From assembly GCF_017168235.1 (NCBI RefSeq), contig NZ_JABFAO010000011.1, positions 245,513-309,512 on the forward strand: a DNA stretch of 64,000 nucleotides. Reading direction: 5' to 3'. Within the stretch, counting starts at the first letter, position 1. Each line of letters starts with the position of its first letter. The position numbers and the translations under genes are program-made. The DNA comes from Rhodococcus sp. KRD197. Lineage in GTDB: Bacteria; Actinomycetota; Actinomycetes; Mycobacteriales; Mycobacteriaceae. Below, piece by piece: positions 35,567 to 44,529 of this stretch. The notes under the pieces were generated by a model. That model worked only from the letters and a program-made list of their open reading frames with translations, was not told the DNA's origin and did not search any database.

Positions 35567-36604
35567 ATGAGCAACCCGCGCATGCGCAAGCTCCGACCGG
35601 TGCCCGACGCCGAACCGCGGCTCGAGTACCGCACGGTGCACGGGTATCGACGTGCCTTTCGAATGGTGGGCGAAGGCCCTGCACTGCTGTTGATCCACGG
35701 AATCGGTGACAACTCCGAGACGTGGAAAGAGGTGATCCCACACCTTGCCCGCAATTACACGGTGATCGCTCCGGACCTGCTCGGCCACGGTAGCTCCGAC
35801 AAGCCACGCGCCGACTACTCCGTTGCGGCATACGCCAACGGTATGCGTGATCTGCTCTCGGTACTGGCCATCGAGCACGTCACCGTCGTCGGTCATTCGC
35901 TCGGCGGCGGGGTCGCAATGCAGTTTGCGTACCAGTTCCCCCAGATGGTCGATCGGCTCGTTCTGGTCTCTTCCGGGGGCGTCACCAAGGACGTACATCC
36001 ACTTCTTCGGATTGCCTCGCTTCCGTTGGCAAGCGAAGTGGTCAAGCTGCTACGACTGCCCGGCGCACTACCGATGATCCGCCTGGCCGGCGACGTGATC
36101 GGCAGACTCAACCACACTCCCCTGCGCCCCGGTGCAATTCTGCACGACACCCCCGATCTGATCCGGGTTCTCAGCGGGCTCCCCGATCCGACGGCGCACG
36201 AGGCCTATCTGCGTACCCTTCGGGCCGTCGTCGACTGGCGGGGTCAGGTGGTGACGATGCTCGATCGCTGTTACCTCACAGAGAATCTGCCGGTGCTGCT
36301 CGTCTGGGGAGACCAGGATTCGGTCATTCCCGTCGCACACGCACATCTCGCTCATTCAGCGATGCCCGGTTCGCGCCTGTCCGTCTTCGAACGATCCGGG
36401 CACTTTCCGTTTCGCGACGACCCGATCCGGTTCCTGGGCGTGCTCGAAGACTTCTTCGATTCGACCACGACACTGGACTTCGACGAATCCCGCTGGCGCA
36501 ACCTGTTGGTCGCCGGTATCGGCGAGGACAAGATCACCGGCAACGCGAGTACGCGTCTCGCCGTCCTCGGCGCCATGGGTTCGGACGAGCGCAGCGCAAC
36601 CTGA
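35567..36604 (+). CDS. Alpha/beta-hydrolase (Rv2715-like)
   Basis: 345-aa cytosolic hydrolase of the alpha/beta fold. Oxyanion strand LLLIHGIGDNSETW (about 40-53), Ser111 in TVVGHSLGGGVAMQF, Asp in LVWGDQDSVIP and His in SGHFPF form the triad. GAGGCGAG lies just before the ATG. Related in sequence pattern to epoxide hydrolase/haloalkane-type enzymes; the substrate is not predictable. It follows the PAC2 gene and is followed 14 bp later by the helicase gene, so the three may be transcribed together. Confidence 0.85.
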   Translation: MSNPRMRKLRPVPDAEPRLEYRTVHGYRRAFRMVGEGPALLLIHGIGDNSETWKEVIPHLARNYTVIAPDLLGHGSSDKPRADYSVAAYANGMRDLLSVLAIEHVTVVGHSLGGGVAMQFAYQFPQMVDRLVLVSSGGVTKDVHPLLRIASLPLASEVVKLLRLPGALPMIRLAGDVIGRLNHTPLRPGAILHDTPDLIRVLSGLPDPTAHEAYLRTLRAVVDWRGQVVTMLDRCYLTENLPVLLVWGDQDSVIPVAHAHLAHSAMPGSRLSVFERSGHFPFRDDPIRFLGVLEDFFDSTTTLDFDESRWRNLLVAGIGEDKITGNASTRLAVLGAMGSDERSAT

Positions 36605-36618
36605 CGCGAGCAGGGCCG

Positions 36619-39168
36619 ATGACGTCCGCAGTGGGCCCGCACCATAGCCTTGACGGCGTGCTCCTCTCCGAACTGATCCCCGCTCCCACCACCGACGAGG
36701 CGCACGATCCGGACACGCTCTTCGACGTCTTCACCACGTGGACGACCGAACGCGGGTTGACCCTCTACTCGGCCCAGGAAGAGGCGCTGATCGAGCTCGT
36801 GTCGGGTTCGAACGTCATTCTCGCCACGCCCACGGGGTCGGGAAAGTCGATGGTGGCCGTCGGCGCGCATTTCGCAGCCATGGCCGCCGGGAAACGGTCG
36901 TTCTATACCGCCCCGATCAAGGCTCTCGTCAGCGAGAAGTTCTTCGCTCTCTGCGATATCTTCGGCGCGAACAACGTGGGCATGATGACCGGTGACGCCT
37001 CTGTCAATTCCGGTGCCCCGATCATCTGCGCGACGGCGGAGATCGTCGCCAACTTGGCGCTGCGTCAGGGCGCGAATTCCGATATCGGCCAGGTCGTGAT
37101 GGACGAGTTCCACTACTACTCCGAACCGGACCGCGGCTGGGCATGGCAGGTTCCACTGATCGAGCTACCGCACGCACAGTTTCTGTTGATGTCCGCCACC
37201 CTCGGCGACGTCTCGTTCTTCCGTGACGATCTCCAGCGCCGCACCGGCCGAGCGACCACCGTCGTCTCCGGTTCCGAACGTCCGGTGCCGTTGATGTTCT
37301 CCTACGTCACCACGCCCATCAGCGAGACCATCGAGGAGCTCGTCGAAACTCATCTCGCCCCGGTTTACGTCGTACATTTCACGCAGGCCTCTGCGCTGGA
37401 ACGAGCTCAGGCGCTGACGAGCGTGAACGTTGCCTCCAAGGCGGAGAAACAGCAGATCGCCGAGGCAATCGGAGCGTTCCGATTCACCACTGGGTTCGGG
37501 AACACACTCTCGCGACTGGTCCGCCACGGTATCGGCGTGCATCACGCAGGCATGTTGCCGAAGTACCGGCGCCTGGTGGAGAAGCTTGCGCAGGACGGCC
37601 ATCTCAAGGTCATCTGCGGCACCGACACCCTCGGCGTCGGAATCAATGTCCCGATCCGAACGGTGCTCTTCACCGGACTCACCAAGTACGACGGCGTCCG
37701 TACCCGCAAGCTTCGAGCACGTGAATTTCATCAGATCGCCGGACGCGCGGGACGTGCCGGCTTCGACACGCTCGGCACAGTCGTGGTCGAGGCTCCAGAA
37801 CACGATATCGAGAATGCGCGTCTGGTCGCCAAGGCGGGCGACGACCCCAAGAAGCTCAAGCGAGTTCAGCGCAAGAAAGCTCCCGACGGTTTCGTCTCCT
37901 GGGGTGAACCGACCTTCGAGCGCATCGTCGGCGCCAGCCCCGAATCGCTCGTCTCACGCTTTTCCGTCAGCAATGCCATGCTGCTCAACGTGATTGCCCG
38001 GCCCGGCAACTGTTTCACCGCGATGCGGCACCTACTCGAAGACAATCACGAGACCCGACCGGCGCAACGCGCACATATCCTGCGAGCAATCTCGCTCTAC
38101 CGCGGGCTGGTCGCGGCCGGCATCGTCGAGCAGTTGAACGAACCCGACGCCGACGGTCGCCATGCCCGTCTCACCGTCGATCTGCAGCCCGATTTCGCGC
38201 TCAATCAGCCCCTGTCCCCCTTCGCTCTGGCCTCGTTCGAACTACTCGATGCCCAATCTCCCACCCATGCACTGGACGTGGTGTCCATCATCGAGTCGAC
38301 ACTCGACGATCCCCGGCAAATCCTGATGGCGCAACAGCACGCCGCCCGAGGTGAGGCCGTCGCCCAGATGAAGGCAGACGGCATCGAGTACGACGAACGC
38401 ATGGAACTGCTCGAGGAGGTGACCTGGCCCAAGCCTCTCGCCGATCTGCTCTTCCCCGCCTTCGAGATCTATCTCGGTGGGCACCCGTGGCTCACCGAGG
38501 TCGCACTGTCACCGAAGTCCGTGGTCCGCGACATGATCGAGCGGGCAATGACGTTCGCCGAGCTGATCAGCCATTATGGGCTCACTCGTTCGGAGGGATT
38601 GGTGCTGCGGTACCTGGCCGACGCCTACCGCGCGCTGCGTCAGACCGTTCCGCCCGAGTCGCGCACCGAGGAGGTGCAGGACATCACCGAATGGTTGGGC
38701 GAGCTGGTGCGGCAGGTGGATTCGAGCCTGCTCGACGAATGGGAGAACCTCACCGATCCGTCGGCCGAGCCGGACCAGCGGCCCGAACCGTACGGCGGCG
38801 ATGCACCCAGGCCGATCTCGGCGAATCCGCGTGCCTTCCGCGTACTCGTACGCAACGCCCTTTTCAAGCGCATCGAACTCGCGGCGACACGCAGGTGGGC
38901 TACTCTCGACGAACTCGACGACGGCCCCGACTGGGAGGTCGAATTGGAGCCGTACTTCGCAGAATACGGCGAGATCGGCACCGGCGCGTCAGCACGCGGG
39001 CCCGCGCTCTTCGAGCTGACACTCGGCCGAGGCACCGCATCGGCGCGTCAAACCATCGAAGACCCCGACGGCGATCAGGGCTGGTCGCTACGGGCCGTCA
39101 TCGACATCGACGAGTCGGACGCACTCGGCGAGATCGTCTTCGACGACATCGCGATCACTGCCGGCTGA
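36619..39168 (+). CDS. Ski2-like DEAD/DEAH-box helicase with DUF3516 C-terminus
   Basis: 849-aa ATP-dependent RNA helicase-like protein. Motif I ATPTGSGKS (69-77), motif II MDEFHYY (about 161-167, a DEFH variant), motif III SATLGD, motif V LGVGINVPI and motif VI HQIAGRAGRAGFD are complete. After about residue 430 the long C-terminus is DUF3516 (RKKAPDGFVSWGEPTFERI and PENPRAFR-type core), as in a set of actinobacterial helicases. ATG 36619 has a weak AGGG; GTG 36658 (VLLSELIPAPTTD) is an alternative start. RNA turnover or ribosome work is inferred only from Ski2/Mtr4 resemblance. Overlaps the convergent oxyR end by 14 bp. Confidence 0.88.
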   Translation: MTSAVGPHHSLDGVLLSELIPAPTTDEAHDPDTLFDVFTTWTTERGLTLYSAQEEALIELVSGSNVILATPTGSGKSMVAVGAHFAAMAAGKRSFYTAPIKALVSEKFFALCDIFGANNVGMMTGDASVNSGAPIICATAEIVANLALRQGANSDIGQVVMDEFHYYSEPDRGWAWQVPLIELPHAQFLLMSATLGDVSFFRDDLQRRTGRATTVVSGSERPVPLMFSYVTTPISETIEELVETHLAPVYVVHFTQASALERAQALTSVNVASKAEKQQIAEAIGAFRFTTGFGNTLSRLVRHGIGVHHAGMLPKYRRLVEKLAQDGHLKVICGTDTLGVGINVPIRTVLFTGLTKYDGVRTRKLRAREFHQIAGRAGRAGFDTLGTVVVEAPEHDIENARLVAKAGDDPKKLKRVQRKKAPDGFVSWGEPTFERIVGASPESLVSRFSVSNAMLLNVIARPGNCFTAMRHLLEDNHETRPAQRAHILRAISLYRGLVAAGIVEQLNEPDADGRHARLTVDLQPDFALNQPLSPFALASFELLDAQSPTHALDVVSIIESTLDDPRQILMAQQHAARGEAVAQMKADGIEYDERMELLEEVTWPKPLADLLFPAFEIYLGGHPWLTEVALSPKSVVRDMIERAMTFAELISHYGLTRSEGLVLRYLADAYRALRQTVPPESRTEEVQDITEWLGELVRQVDSSLLDEWENLTDPSAEPDQRPEPYGGDAPRPISANPRAFRVLVRNALFKRIELAATRRWATLDELDDGPDWEVELEPYFAEYGEIGTGASARGPALFELTLGRGTASARQTIEDPDGDQGWSLRAVIDIDESDALGEIVFDDIAITAG

Positions 39169-40111
39169 GCGGTGCTGGGGGAATTCTCTTCGCTCGTGCC
39201 ACGTCGAGGCCGATCCGGGTGACGAGGGCCGCGAGGGCCATGTAGTCCTCGGCCCGTCCGGTAGAGGCGCGGTGCACGAGGCCTATCGTGCGTCCCGGCT
39301 TCGGTTCCGCGAACTCCGCCGTGCCGACCGTCCCCCTCGCCGTTTCCACGGCGATGGCCGATCTGGGTATCAGAGTGAGACCGAGATCGCCTGCGACGCA
39401 CTGCACGATGGTCGCCAACGACGCCGCCCGGGTGTCGCTGGACGTCGGCGCGGCATCGACGGAACGGCATAGATCGAGGGTTTGATCGCGGAGGCAGTGA
39501 CCGTCGTCCAGCAGCAGCAGAGGCTGGTTCTTCAGCACCGACAACGGTAGCCCGGTCCGCCCGTCGAGCCGGTGACCGGCCGGCACCGCCAGCACGAAAT
39601 CCTCGTCGTAGAGCGGTATCTCGTTCAGACCGGCCTCATCGGTCGGCAGCGCAACCACTGCGGCCTCGATTGCACCCGACCGCAGGGAGGACAAGAGTCG
39701 TCGCGTCTGATCCTCGACGACGACTGCATCGATATCGGGGTGATCGGAGCGCAGGGCAGGGAGCAGGGCAGGAAGCAGATAGGGAGCCACCGTGGGGATG
39801 AGTCCGAGCCGTAGCGGTCCGGACCATTGGCCGCCGAGATCGCTCGCCTGCACGAGGAATCCGTCGGCGGCGACGACAGCGGCGGTGGCCCGTTCGAGGA
39901 GACGGGCTCCGGCTGTCGTCATCAGCACCGTGCGTGTACTGCGTTCGACGAGTTGGACGCCTAGACCCTGTTCGAGCGACGCCAGCGCCTGCGACAGTGT
40001 CGGTTGGCTCACGTTCAACCTCGATGCCGCTCTACCGAAGTGTCGATCCTCGGCCACGGCGACGAACGCACGCAGCTGTGACAGTGTGGGTTGATAGCTT
40101 CGATCAGCCAT
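39155..40111 (-). CDS. oxyR: Hydrogen peroxide-sensing LysR-type regulator OxyR
   Basis: 318-aa LysR regulator that activates antioxidant genes when oxidised. Winged helix residues 1-65 (LSQLRAFVAVAEDRHFGRAA, VSQPTLSQALASLE). The redox pair is present: Cys206 and Cys215 in GHCLRDQTLDLC, equivalent to Cys199/Cys208 of E. coli OxyR. It is divergent from ahpC-ahpD, the classic target. In M. tuberculosis oxyR is a pseudogene; here it is intact. The TGATAG/CTATCA inverted repeat overlaps its own start codon region, consistent with autoregulation. Confidence 0.93.
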   Translation of the reverse strand: MADRSYQPTLSQLRAFVAVAEDRHFGRAASRLNVSQPTLSQALASLEQGLGVQLVERSTRTVLMTTAGARLLERATAAVVAADGFLVQASDLGGQWSGPLRLGLIPTVAPYLLPALLPALRSDHPDIDAVVVEDQTRRLLSSLRSGAIEAAVVALPTDEAGLNEIPLYDEDFVLAVPAGHRLDGRTGLPLSVLKNQPLLLLDDGHCLRDQTLDLCRSVDAAPTSSDTRAASLATIVQCVAGDLGLTLIPRSAIAVETARGTVGTAEFAEPKPGRTIGLVHRASTGRAEDYMALAALVTRIGLDVARAKRIPPAPLSRQ

Positions 40112-40119
40112 GCCTATCA
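40092..40119. promoter_or_regulatory. Candidate OxyR binding site at the oxyR start
   Basis: TGATAG (40092-40097) and CTATCA (40114-40119) form an inverted repeat with a 16-base spacer spanning the oxyR ATG (40111). ATAG/CTAT blocks are the elements of OxyR sites, but the internal repeats are weak, so only partial agreement can be claimed. Confidence 0.4.
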
Positions 40120-40272
40120 GTGTAGTGCTAACCATCACCTTTCCCTTTGAAGCAACTTTTGGCACACTCGTCCAGGTCGGCGCGGACGCTCGGTTGCGTC
40201 TTGCCGCCACCACACCTACGAAATTCCGGCGCCGTACGGCGCGCACGTGTGCAGCACTACAGAGGAGGACCC

Positions 40273-40860
40273 ATGGCCCTGTTGACAATCGGAGATCAGT
40301 TCCCCGCATACAACCTCACCGCCGTCATCGGCGGTGACCTGTCGAAGGTGAACGCACAGCAGCCCGACGACTACTTCACCTCCGTCACCAGCGACGACCA
40401 TGCCGGCAAGTGGCGCATCGTCTTCTTCTGGCCGAAGGACTTCACCTTCGTCTGCCCGACCGAGATCGCCGCATTCGGAAAGCTGAACGAGGAGTTCGCC
40501 GACCGCGACGCTCAGGTCCTCGGCGCGTCCGTCGACAACGAGTTCGTGCACTTCCAGTGGCGTGCACAGCACGAAGAGCTCAAGACCCTTCCTTTCCCGA
40601 TGCTGTCCGACCTCAAGCGTGAACTCGCTTCTGCCGCCGGCGTTCTCAACTCCGATGGTGTCGCCGACCGCGCGACCTTCATCGTCGACCCCAACAACGA
40701 GATCCAGTTCGTCTCCGTCACAGCAGGTTCCGTAGGCCGCAACGTCGACGAGGTGCTGCGCGTCCTCGACGCACTGCAGTCCGACGAACTGTGCGCATGC
40801 AACTGGAAGAAGGGTGACCCGACCATCGACGCAGGCGAACTGCTGACGGCGAGCGTCTGA
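40273..40860 (+). CDS. ahpC: Alkyl hydroperoxide reductase AhpC (peroxiredoxin)
   Basis: 195-aa peroxiredoxin reducing organic peroxides, hydrogen peroxide and peroxynitrite. The peroxidatic cysteine is Cys61 in [13 protein letters not shown]; the resolving cysteines are Cys174 and Cys176 in [10 protein letters not shown], the three-cysteine layout of M. tuberculosis AhpC. GAGGAGGAC precedes the ATG. It is followed one base later by ahpD, its reductant adaptor, and is divergent from oxyR, which should control it. Confidence 0.96.
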   Translation: MALLTIGDQFPAYNLTAVIGGDLSKVNAQQPDDYFTSVTSDDHAGKWRIVFFWPKDFTFVCPTEIAAFGKLNEEFADRDAQVLGASVDNEFVHFQWRAQHEELKTLPFPMLSDLKRELASAAGVLNSDGVADRATFIVDPNNEIQFVSVTAGSVGRNVDEVLRVLDALQSDELCACNWKKGDPTIDAGELLTASV

Positions 40861-40861
40861 C

Positions 40862-41401
40862 ATGAGCATCGATTCGCTCAAGGGTTCACTCCCCGAGTAC
40901 GCGAAGGACCTCAAACTCAACCTCAGTTCCATCGCGCGATCGACCGTTCTCAGCGAGCAGCAGCTGTGGGGCACCTTGCTCGCCACCGCAGCAGCGACGA
41001 AGTCGCCCGCCACGCTGAAGGAGATCGCCGAGGAGGCAGCGGACAACCTGTCTGCCGAGGCGTACAACGCGGCGCTCGGTGCAGCGTCGATCATGGGTAT
41101 GAACAACGTCTTCTACCGCACCAAGGGCTACCTGGACGGAAAGTACGACGACCTGCGCGCTGGTCTGCGCATGAACATCATCGCGAACTCCGGAATCGCC
41201 AAGGCCGATTTCGAACTGTTCTCACTCGCGGTGTCCGCGGTCAACGGCTGCAACCACTGCCTCGAGGCGCACGAGAAGACTCTGCGTGACGAGGGAGTCG
41301 ACCGTGAGGTCATCTTCGAGGCCATTCGCGCGGCCTCGATCGTCGCCGGCGTCGGCCAGGCCGTCGAGATCAGTCGCACCCTCGAAGGCGCGACCGTCTA
41401 G
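40862..41401 (+). CDS. ahpD: Alkylhydroperoxidase AhpD
   Basis: 179-aa trimeric disulfide reductase adaptor. In actinobacteria it passes electrons from dihydrolipoamide (Lpd/SucB) to AhpC, and has weak peroxidase activity itself. The CxxC site is [13 protein letters not shown] (Cys130, Cys133) with the His137-containing proton relay, as in M. tuberculosis. Starts one base after the ahpC stop, so the pair is one transcript. A perfect 13-bp hairpin 18 bases after its stop ends the operon. Confidence 0.96.
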   Translation: MSIDSLKGSLPEYAKDLKLNLSSIARSTVLSEQQLWGTLLATAAATKSPATLKEIAEEAADNLSAEAYNAALGAASIMGMNNVFYRTKGYLDGKYDDLRAGLRMNIIANSGIAKADFELFSLAVSAVNGCNHCLEAHEKTLRDEGVDREVIFEAIRAASIVAGVGQAVEISRTLEGATV

Positions 41402-41418
41402 TCGCGTCGTTTTCCCAC

Positions 41419-41459
41419 CGGCAATGGCCCGAACGCACCACGCGTCCGGGCCATTGCCG
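41419..41459 (+). terminator. Terminator of the ahpC-ahpD operon
   Basis: CGGCAATGGCCCG (41419-41431) and its exact complement (41447-41459) make a 13-bp stem with a 15-base loop. TCGTTTTCCC precedes it, so the stem could also serve the opposite strand. Confidence 0.8.
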
Positions 41460-41514
41460 TACTCGGCTGTAAGTCGAATGCGTGGCACGTCCTCGGGCTG
41501 TACATTCTCAGCTC

Positions 41515-42186
41515 ATGGGGATCGATGTTTCTGTGGTTCGAGTGTTCACCGACGATGCGGGCCAACAGGGAAATGCGCTCGGCATCGTCGATGCCGCCGC
41601 CGTAGCCGAACCGCGGCGCCAAGAATTGGCCGCCCAGCTCGCTTTCAGCGAAACCGTTTTCGTCGATTCCGACGGATCGCAGATCGCTTCGGCGACCATC
41701 TTCACTCCTGCCGTCGAACTACCGTTCGCCGGCCATCCGACGGTCGGGTTGTCATGGTGGCTGCGTGGGCAAGGCACCCCGGTCCACACTCTGTCCGTCC
41801 CAGCAGGAAACGTGCGCGTCCGCTACGACGGAGACATGACCTGGATCAGGTCTCGAGCAGCCTGGGCGCCGAAGTTCGAGCTCCATCACGTCCCGTCCGT
41901 CGACGAGGTCGAGGCAACGGATCCAACGGCGTTCACCGAGGGTCACCACTATGTGTGGGCATGGATCGACGAAGAAGCGGGACAGATTCGATCTCGGATG
42001 TTCGCGCCCAGCATGGGCGTCGCCGAGGACGAGGCAACCGGAGCCGCCGCGGTACGAATCACCGACGCGCTCGGACGCGGACTCACCATCACACAGGGAC
42101 GTGGATCACAGCTCGTGACAACACCTTCTGACGGGTGGATCGAACTCGGCGGCCGTACGGTGGCCGAGGAAACGTTCACCGTCTGA
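41515..42186 (+). CDS. PhzF-family isomerase-like protein
   Basis: 223-aa cytosolic protein with the diaminopimelate-epimerase-like fold. DVSVVRVFTDDAGQQGNALGIVD is the N-terminal signature; AFSETVFVDSD carries the conserved Glu used as general acid/base, and FTPAVELPFAGHPTVGLSWW is the central G-H-P-T loop. The C-terminal lobe (FAPSMGVAEDEATGAAA) has the second half-site. It is shorter than typical PhzF (about 260-300 aa), without a missing core motif. Corresponds to Rv2716. ATG 41515 was chosen over an upstream ATG (unrelated leader). Confidence 0.88.
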   Translation: MGIDVSVVRVFTDDAGQQGNALGIVDAAAVAEPRRQELAAQLAFSETVFVDSDGSQIASATIFTPAVELPFAGHPTVGLSWWLRGQGTPVHTLSVPAGNVRVRYDGDMTWIRSRAAWAPKFELHHVPSVDEVEATDPTAFTEGHHYVWAWIDEEAGQIRSRMFAPSMGVAEDEATGAAAVRITDALGRGLTITQGRGSQLVTTPSDGWIELGGRTVAEETFTV

Positions 42187-42191
42187 CGTCG

Positions 42192-42223
42192 GATTCACAA
42201 GACTTCGGATTCATGAGACTTCG
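42192..42223. repeat. 16-bp tandem duplication at a convergent gene junction
   Basis: GATTCACAAGACTTCG (42192-42207) is followed directly by GATTCATGAGACTTCG (42208-42223), 14 of 16 identical. The second copy contains the stop codon (TCA, 42211-42213) of the leftward papain-fold gene. Confidence 0.75.
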
Positions 42224-42864
42224 ACGGCGATCTCGTCCCCCAAGCTCACACCTGGCGCCAACGGCAGGCGGTCGCCGCTCCAGAATTTTCCGGGGTCGAA
42301 CCAATTGGCTTTCTTGTTGCCGGACAGCAGTCCCATGGCGTCGTAGGTCAGCGCAACCACCTCGGCGCAGTACGCGGTTTCGAGCGCGGCGGCCGAGCTC
42401 GGGCCGCCGCCCGAATCCGACAAGTCGCGCAACCTGGGGAGGCGTCCCAGAAACCAGCGGCCGGTGAGTTTCGCTGTTGTGGGGAACGCGGTGCCGTCCA
42501 TGCGCGCAATGGTGCGCATCAACGCGTCATCCTGCTCGCGGGTGACGGCCGTGTTCAATTGACGGAGCCAACAACGCTGCTCGTACTTGTTCGACCACTG
42601 CATCACCGCTTCACGTAGATCGTGCAGCTGCACCCCGCGCTGGTAGTTGCCGGTCCACATGTCCTGCAGAGACTTTCCCAGCTCTGCGTGCCACATGAGA
42701 GGCGGGAGATCGTCGACGACGACGGCCATGCCGACATGGTTCACGGGACTGTTGGTCAATGTCTGGATCGCCCGGTCTGCCCGCGAATGGCCACGAAAGA
42801 TCCAGATATCGCCGGTTCGAGTCGCATCGAGCGCAGAGTTCAGGTCGATTCGCGACGCAGTCAT
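42211..42864 (-). CDS. Permuted papain-fold (NlpC/P60, YiiX-like) amidase/peptidase-like protein
   Basis: 217 aa from ATG 42864. The order is circularly permuted relative to NlpC/P60: an N-terminal helix, then GDIWIFRGHSRADRAIQTL, the catalytic His in SPVNHVGMAVVV, and near the C-terminus the catalytic Cys in ETAYCAEVVALTY, matching the H...C YiiX/LRAT-type layout. No signal peptide, so it acts in the cytosol or on lipids/peptides delivered there. Amide-bond or thioester chemistry is inferred. Adjacent genes give no pathway. Confidence 0.65.
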   Translation of the reverse strand: MTASRIDLNSALDATRTGDIWIFRGHSRADRAIQTLTNSPVNHVGMAVVVDDLPPLMWHAELGKSLQDMWTGNYQRGVQLHDLREAVMQWSNKYEQRCWLRQLNTAVTREQDDALMRTIARMDGTAFPTTAKLTGRWFLGRLPRLRDLSDSGGGPSSAAALETAYCAEVVALTYDAMGLLSGNKKANWFDPGKFWSGDRLPLAPGVSLGDEIAVEVS

Positions 42865-42930
42865 GATCGACAGCCTAGAGCGGGAGCCCGGATCGCCCCG
42901 GCCGGCGTCGGGCCACAGTACGGTTGAGCG

Positions 42931-43164
42931 ATGAAGATGTGGAAGATCCTCGGTCTCGCCGGGGTCGTGGGCGTTGCGGCGACGGGAGCCCTCGTGGTGC
43001 GCAACGAACGGGCGCGGCGCGCCTACGAACCGGACGAGGTCCGTGCCCGACTGCACGCACGTCATGCCCAAGCGGCCGCCGCGACCGCCTCCACTGCCGT
43101 TACCATTACCGAACCGACGACCCTTCTCCGGCGCCTGAAACGTCGATTCAGCCGAGAGCAGTGA
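42931..43164 (+). CDS. Small single-pass membrane protein, unknown function
   Basis: 77 aa. MWKILGLAGVVGVAATGALVV is a membrane helix at residues 3-23, then a basic and helical cytosolic tail (RNERARRAYEPDEVRARLHA) ending RRLKRRFSREQ. There is no clear ribosome site; ATG 42937 is an alternative start. The gene pattern (short membrane helix plus charged tail) recurs in actinobacteria. Its last 17 bases overlap the convergent aminotransferase gene. Confidence 0.5.
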   Translation: MKMWKILGLAGVVGVAATGALVVRNERARRAYEPDEVRARLHARHAQAAAATASTAVTITEPTTLLRRLKRRFSREQ

Positions 43165-44422
43165 GGAATCGGCTCGCCAACTCCTCGACCTCGGCATCGG
43201 TCATCACGAACGACGGTGAAATCTGCATCGCGCCCTGACCTGCGGCTCGCCCGGATACCCCGTGCTTGCGCAACGTCTTGACCAACGGCAGCGCCTCGGC
43301 CGGATCGGCCAGCTGCACTGCCGCGACAGCACCCATTCCGCTGCGCACCTCCTGCACGCGAGGGTGCTGCGCGAGTGGAGCGAGGTGTGCGTGCAATGTC
43401 GTCTCGAGCCGCGCCGACTCGTCGAGCAGGTTCTCCCGTTCGATGATGTCGAGGTTCGCCATCGCGGCAGCCGCAGCACCGGCGTGGCCGCCGTAGGTGT
43501 ATCCGTGACGCCACCAGACACCACCGGAGAAGAACGGATCGGCGACGTGCGGCGCGACGAAGACAGCACCCATCGGCACATAGCCGGAGGTGAGGCCTTT
43601 GGCTGTGGCAATCAGATCGGGTTGCAGGTCGAATCGTGTGGAAGCGAACCAGGATCCACCGATGCGGCCGAAGCCCGTCACCACTTCGTCGGCGACGAAG
43701 AGCACGTCGTTGTCGCGGCAGATCTGACGCACTTCCTGCAGATAGCCGGCCGGTGGGAGGTAGACACCGCCGGCCCCGATGATCGGCTCGCAGAAGAACG
43801 CTGCGATCTTGTCCGCACCCACCTCCTCGATCAGTGACAGCAGGCTTTTCGCGTCGTCCCAGGCGACGGTTCTGGCATCGGGCATCAGGACGCCGTAGTT
43901 CTCGTGGTTGACAGCGATGCCGGCCAGCGACGTCCCCGCCACGTGCATGCCGTGATAAGCCTTCTGCCGACCGACGATCATCGTCTTGCCGGGTTTGCCG
44001 ACCTCATGCCAGTAACGCCGGGCGAGCTTGGCGGCCGTGTCGATCGAATCGGACCCACCCGAGGTGAAGAAGACCTTGCTTCCGGCGACCGGTGCGATCT
44101 CGCCCAGACGCTCTGCCAAAGCCAGCGTGGTCTCCGGCACGAAGTCACCGAAGTTGGAGTAGTGAGCCAGGGAACCGAGCTGAGCTGCGACTGCGTCGGC
44201 GATCTCGGTCCGTCCGTGACCGACGTTGGTGAACCACAGCCCTGCGGTAGCGTCGAGGTACTTGTTGCCCTCGCGATCGAAGATGTGCGCGCCCTCGCCG
44301 CGGGAGACGACGAACGGTCCACTAGCGGTGACGGCCCCCATATCCGCGAACCCGTGCCACAGGGCGGAGTGAGTGGATTCGTACGTCGGCTCTTGTGATG
44401 CACCCGGTTCTGGAGAAGACAT
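43148..44422 (-). CDS. Class III aminotransferase (PLP-dependent)
   Basis: 424-aa aminotransferase of the omega type (diamine, beta-alanine or similar amine acceptor). ATG 44422. Motifs: ATAGLWFTNVGHGRTEIADAV, VFFTSGGSDSIDTAAKLARR (cofactor phosphate), FVADEVVTGFGRIG with the ring-stacking Asp, and LIATAKGLTSGYVPMGAV carrying the PLP Lys. Substrate cannot be assigned from sequence; the family is often annotated as aspartate aminotransferase family. Divergent from hrpA. Confidence 0.9.
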   Translation of the reverse strand: MSSPEPGASQEPTYESTHSALWHGFADMGAVTASGPFVVSRGEGAHIFDREGNKYLDATAGLWFTNVGHGRTEIADAVAAQLGSLAHYSNFGDFVPETTLALAERLGEIAPVAGSKVFFTSGGSDSIDTAAKLARRYWHEVGKPGKTMIVGRQKAYHGMHVAGTSLAGIAVNHENYGVLMPDARTVAWDDAKSLLSLIEEVGADKIAAFFCEPIIGAGGVYLPPAGYLQEVRQICRDNDVLFVADEVVTGFGRIGGSWFASTRFDLQPDLIATAKGLTSGYVPMGAVFVAPHVADPFFSGGVWWRHGYTYGGHAGAAAAAMANLDIIERENLLDESARLETTLHAHLAPLAQHPRVQEVRSGMGAVAAVQLADPAEALPLVKTLRKHGVSGRAAGQGAMQISPSFVMTDAEVEELASRFLTALG

Positions 44423-44529
44423 GGCTCGAAGCTTAGTCGGGCCGCCGCACGAGCCGACCCACGGCGTTGGGAGCGGAGAGCGCCCGAAATTCTCCCGCAC
44501 AGCGATGCGCGATTACCCTTGGAACTTCC

